Source of the DNA: Cokeromyces recurvatus | Taxonomy: Eukaryota; Mucoromycota; Mucoromycetes; Mucorales; Mucoraceae | DNA: 64,000 bases | NCBI RefSeq assembly: GCF_025118155.1 | Contig: NW_026251405.1 | Location: forward strand, 372,001 to 436,000 | Reading direction: 5' to 3' | Shown here: piece after piece, positions 61,701 through 64,000 of the stretch | How the letters are laid out: every line of letters begins with the position of its first letter | Numbering within the stretch: the first letter of the stretch is position 1 | Translations under genes and position numbers: made by a program | The notes under the pieces: generated by a model | What the model saw: only the letters and a program-made list of their open reading frames with translations | Told to the model about the DNA's origin: nothing | The model's database searches: none

Positions 61701-62316
61701 ACGATAAACCAGCTTCTTGGGCAGTTGCAGGTGATTCAGTTTTAATGACTCTGGTTAACTTGGATATTATGAATTTGAGGTAAAATAATAATAGAGTTTA
61801 TTATTTGTTTATATTTGTCTTTTTTTCCTTATCTCTCTCTCTCTCTTATATACATATATATACAATAGTAATGGTTGTATGGTTTGTACAAGTGCAAACC
61901 CTGTTCCAGTAACAACAAATTTTGAAGCACAAATCGTTATTTTTGATATTCGTATCCCTATTACACCTGGTTACCCTGTTGTACTTCATCATGGCAGTTT
62001 AGATGAACCAGCAATGATTTCTAAACTCATTGAAATTCTTGATAAATCAACAGGTGAAGTCGTTAAAAAGAATCCTCGTTGTTTGACAAAAGGAATGACA
62101 GCCAAAGTTCAAATCAAATTGACACATCGACCTATTCCTTTGGAAACATTCAAGGACAATAAGCAGTTGGGTCGTGTTATGTTACGTAAAAATGGTGAAA
62201 CTGTTGCTGCTGGCGTAGTAAACAAAGTAAGTTTCATATAATTATAAAAAATGAATGAATTTCTATGTACTAAATCTACGGTTGAAATATAATAGATTTT
62301 GACCTTTGGTTCATAA
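58780..62316 (+). CDS. HBS1: Ribosome-rescue GTPase HBS1 (long-intron isoform)
   Basis: Exons 58780-58819, 58890-58937, 59037-59201, 59261-59368, 60544-61605, 61689-61779, 61869-62226 and 62296-62316 join in phase to 630 aa (yeast Hbs1 is 611). The start MSRHRAVRNLDID and the acidic helix-bundle N-domain are typical of HBS1_N. An Ala/Lys/Glu helix follows (exon 4). G1 is GHVDSGKST at about 203-211, with DAPGHRDF and NKLD further on. The two beta-barrel domains end AAGVVNKILTFGS. Hbs1 pairs with Dom34/Pelota to split stalled ribosomes in the cytosol. This isoform skips 59369-60543, an intron of 1175 bases that contains the SKI7-like exon; skipping is inferred from phase and family length. Confidence 0.9.
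59668..60383 (+). CDS. SKI7-like alternative terminal exon within HBS1
   Basis: This open exon lies between HBS1 exons 4 and 5. The acceptor AATTTAG before 59668 is the first AG in the right phase after an in-frame stop at 59601-59603. Joined to the donor at 59368 it gives a 358-aa protein that has the HBS1 N-domain but stops at 60381-60383, before the GTPase. It carries eight or so SLxxLA repeats (SLANLA, LAQLGQ, SLQALAQRS, SLALLARKS, LAHLASRS, LSFLANQ, LSNLSS). A conserved-looking end follows: FFQEEEEVWQH, FKPIPPV and FDQPSPDDIVMSAQ. Related blocks occur in Ski7 and in the human HBS1LV3 splice form, which link the exosome to the Ski complex. Alternatives are an independent gene starting at 59622, or an included linker exon using a weak GTAGTG donor at 60346. 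Confidence 0.68.
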
Positions 62317-63157
62317 GTTAAAACAAGAAAACTAGTGTATATAATCTATACATGTATAAATAGTCAATTTCATATATGTATAACTATTTTACAATATTGA
62401 AGCTATCCATCTTAAAAAGGCTTCTATCCATTATATAATAGAATACAGGTTTCTATTCTTTATAGTTAATAAATTTCAACTGAACCGATCATCAGAGGTC
62501 TATTCATATGTAGCTCCCACATACACTATTAGTTGTGATATTTGATTGTATATACATATATAAAACTTGTATTCACGTGGGTTAACTAGAAATTATATTC
62601 AAGTCACTTAGTCACTTGGACAAAAGATTTTGTGAGGGTATTAAATAGTCAATTGCTCGAGGCATTTTCAATTGTAGACAATAATGAGATCAGGGATGAA
62701 AAAAAAAAGGAATGACAGGGTTAGGGGTGATTATGTGATAATCACTATCCAAGAAGACTTGGTTCGATATCGTGTCACGATCTAATATCAACAAGGATCA
62801 TGTTAAATAAAGTAATCAGAGTTATAAAAATAAGTATTAAAGAAGAAAGGCGATCATTTTAACTTGTTTAAGATATTTACAATCTACAAAAGGACATTGT
62901 ATAACTTGTTCTAATTCTTCCTTTGGTCTCAGTTCTTTATATCATCATGGATGGGTCGCGATTTAATAAAGGCGAGATCAACATTTAACAATTTTGTATA
63001 TTATAACTATGGCTACACCAAGCTTTGTAAATATAGGTGGTAGGCACTTATGATGGACATAATAATAATAATAATAATAATAATAAAACCATGAAGGATA
63101 TACACTGCTTTTATATATTGCTCTAAAAAATAATAATAATAATAATATCCTTTGATG
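62317..63157. other. Spacer between convergent HBS1 and DBT genes
   Basis: AT-rich, no supported gene. A minus-strand stretch (about 62836-62943) reads KELRPKEELEQVIQCPFVDC between stops and looks more protein-like than its surroundings, but no start or splice context was found. An (AAT)n tract lies at about 63060-63085 and another near 63130. Confidence 0.6.
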
Positions 63158-64000
63158 TTAACGTAGCTCACTTGCCAATAAAGCAGGGTTCTCAATTAAT
63201 TGCTTCCAATAATTTCCAAATCGAGCAATAGTGGCTCCATCAATGATACGATGATCTGCAGACCAACTAATGGGCATCACTTCCTTGGCTATGATACGAT
63301 CATTTTCATCAAATCGAGGCACTTTTTGAATACGACCTAGCGCGACAATAGCTAGCTCAGAAGAAATAATCACGGGGTTTGCATAGGTTCCTCCAATTGT
63401 ACCAATATTGGAAATAGTAATCGTACCACCCTTCAAATCCTCTATACCGATTGCTGACTTACTGGCTAGTTCTGTCAAACGATGGATCTCTGAAGCTATA
63501 TCAAAGATAGATTTATCTTGAACGTTCTTTATGTTTGGTACAATTAGGCCATCTTTAGTATCCATAGCTATACCAATATGATGTTGAGGACGGTAAGTAA
63601 GACGAGCAGTTTGGACATCATTATCATGAGTGAGTTGAGCATTCATGATAGGGTAATGGGTTAAAGCCATTGACAAACATTTGATAAATATGGGCATGTA
63701 GGTAATTTTGGGGAAAGGATATAGTGCTGAATGCGCCATAATATGCTTGTTGAGAGAAGCACGATATTGTTTAGTAGCATTCATTTCAATTTCATCACCA
63801 TAACCCAATTGAGGAATCTCGAGAGATTTGGTCATAGACTTGAACATGGCCTTCTGAATCATAGTTAATGGTGTTGTTTGTGGGTTAGGCTCAGGATGAA
63901 TAGCTATCAATTCTAATTAACACCTTTGTCTCTCTTTCATTTTATTTTATTTTTTTTTATAATTTAATTTACCTTTTTCTGTTAACGAAGCGAAAATATC
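63158..64000 (-). CDS. DBT: Branched-chain alpha-keto acid dehydrogenase E2 (dihydrolipoyl transacylase), 3' part
   Basis: Two exons are visible: 63973-64000 (runs off the right edge) and 63158-63912. The visible protein begins at the end of the peripheral-subunit-binding region (DIFASLTEKG). It covers the catalytic acyltransferase domain: TMIQKAMFKSMTKSLEIPQ, GYGDEIEM, HHIGIAMDTKDGLIVPNIKN, GGTITISNIGTIGGT and the active-site signature WSADHRIIDGAT with the catalytic histidine. The spacing and the PQLGYGDEI segment match the branched-chain E2 rather than the pyruvate or 2-oxoglutarate E2. The enzyme works in the mitochondrial matrix in valine, leucine and isoleucine breakdown. The lipoyl domain and presequence lie outside the window. 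Confidence 0.92.

Noticed and set aside
62756..62775. GGTTCGATATC resembling a tRNA B box
   Set aside because: No A box, acceptor stem or anticodon arm could be built around it; no tRNA gene was found in the window.

Overview
The window is a piece of an AT-rich fungal nuclear genome. Genes carry many short GT-AG introns, mostly 50-150 nt, and are separated by AT-rich spacers with long homopolymers, simple repeats and decayed transposons. The gene set (SHR3-type permease chaperone, CBP3, NEM1, BUD14/TEA4, CSC1, VMA22) is fungal. The combination of a classical voltage-gated K+ channel, extreme AT bias and intron density suggests an early-diverging lineage, most likely Mucoromycota (Mucorales-like); the order-level assignment is inference.

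Layout. 1-4.5 kb: 3' end of a kinesin-3 gene and a complete seven-exon ELP3 on the minus strand. 4.5-9.5 kb: gene-poor, with microsatellites, one arm of a long inverted duplication and a decayed DDE transposase. 9.5-18.1 kb: TFIIA small subunit, ribosomal protein L3 (uL3), CBP3/UQCC1 chaperone, NEM1-type phosphatase and an NT-C2 protein. 18.1-21.6 kb: gene-poor, with the second arm of the inverted duplication. 21.6-25.3 kb: HSPA12-like Hsp70 and ribosomal protein L9 (uL6). 25.3-28.4 kb: gene-poor. 28.4-38.5 kb: HAL/NPR-type kinase, STF2-like small protein, VMA22, SHR3 and a large ArAE/BRE4-like membrane protein. 38.9-50.2 kb: Kv channel, P58IPK/DNAJC3 co-chaperone, YAK1 kinase and CSC1-type channel. 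50.6-57.2 kb: BUD14/TEA4-like SH3-RA protein, VanZ-like protein, UsgS-like membrane protein and BOL2. 57.8-58.5 kb: a 656-bp terminal-inverted-repeat element. 58.8-62.3 kb: HBS1 with an embedded SKI7-like exon. 63.2-64.0 kb: 3' part of the branched-chain E2 acyltransferase, cut by the right edge.

Exons were assembled by hand from splice signals, reading phase and family conservation. Nearly every multi-exon model closes in phase to a length typical of its family.

The most interesting locus is HBS1. The donor after its N-domain exons can join in phase either to a distal acceptor that gives a full translational GTPase (630 aa), or to a nearer exon with its own stop codon. That exon is rich in SLxxLA repeats and carries a PSPDD motif, giving a 358-aa SKI7-like protein. 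One gene may therefore encode both the ribosome-rescue GTPase and the exosome-Ski adaptor. Other observations are a uL3 gene whose first coding exon is only the ATG followed by an 8-nt exon, a 14-nt ELP3 exon, two pairs of dispersed repeats and several orphan exon-like islands.
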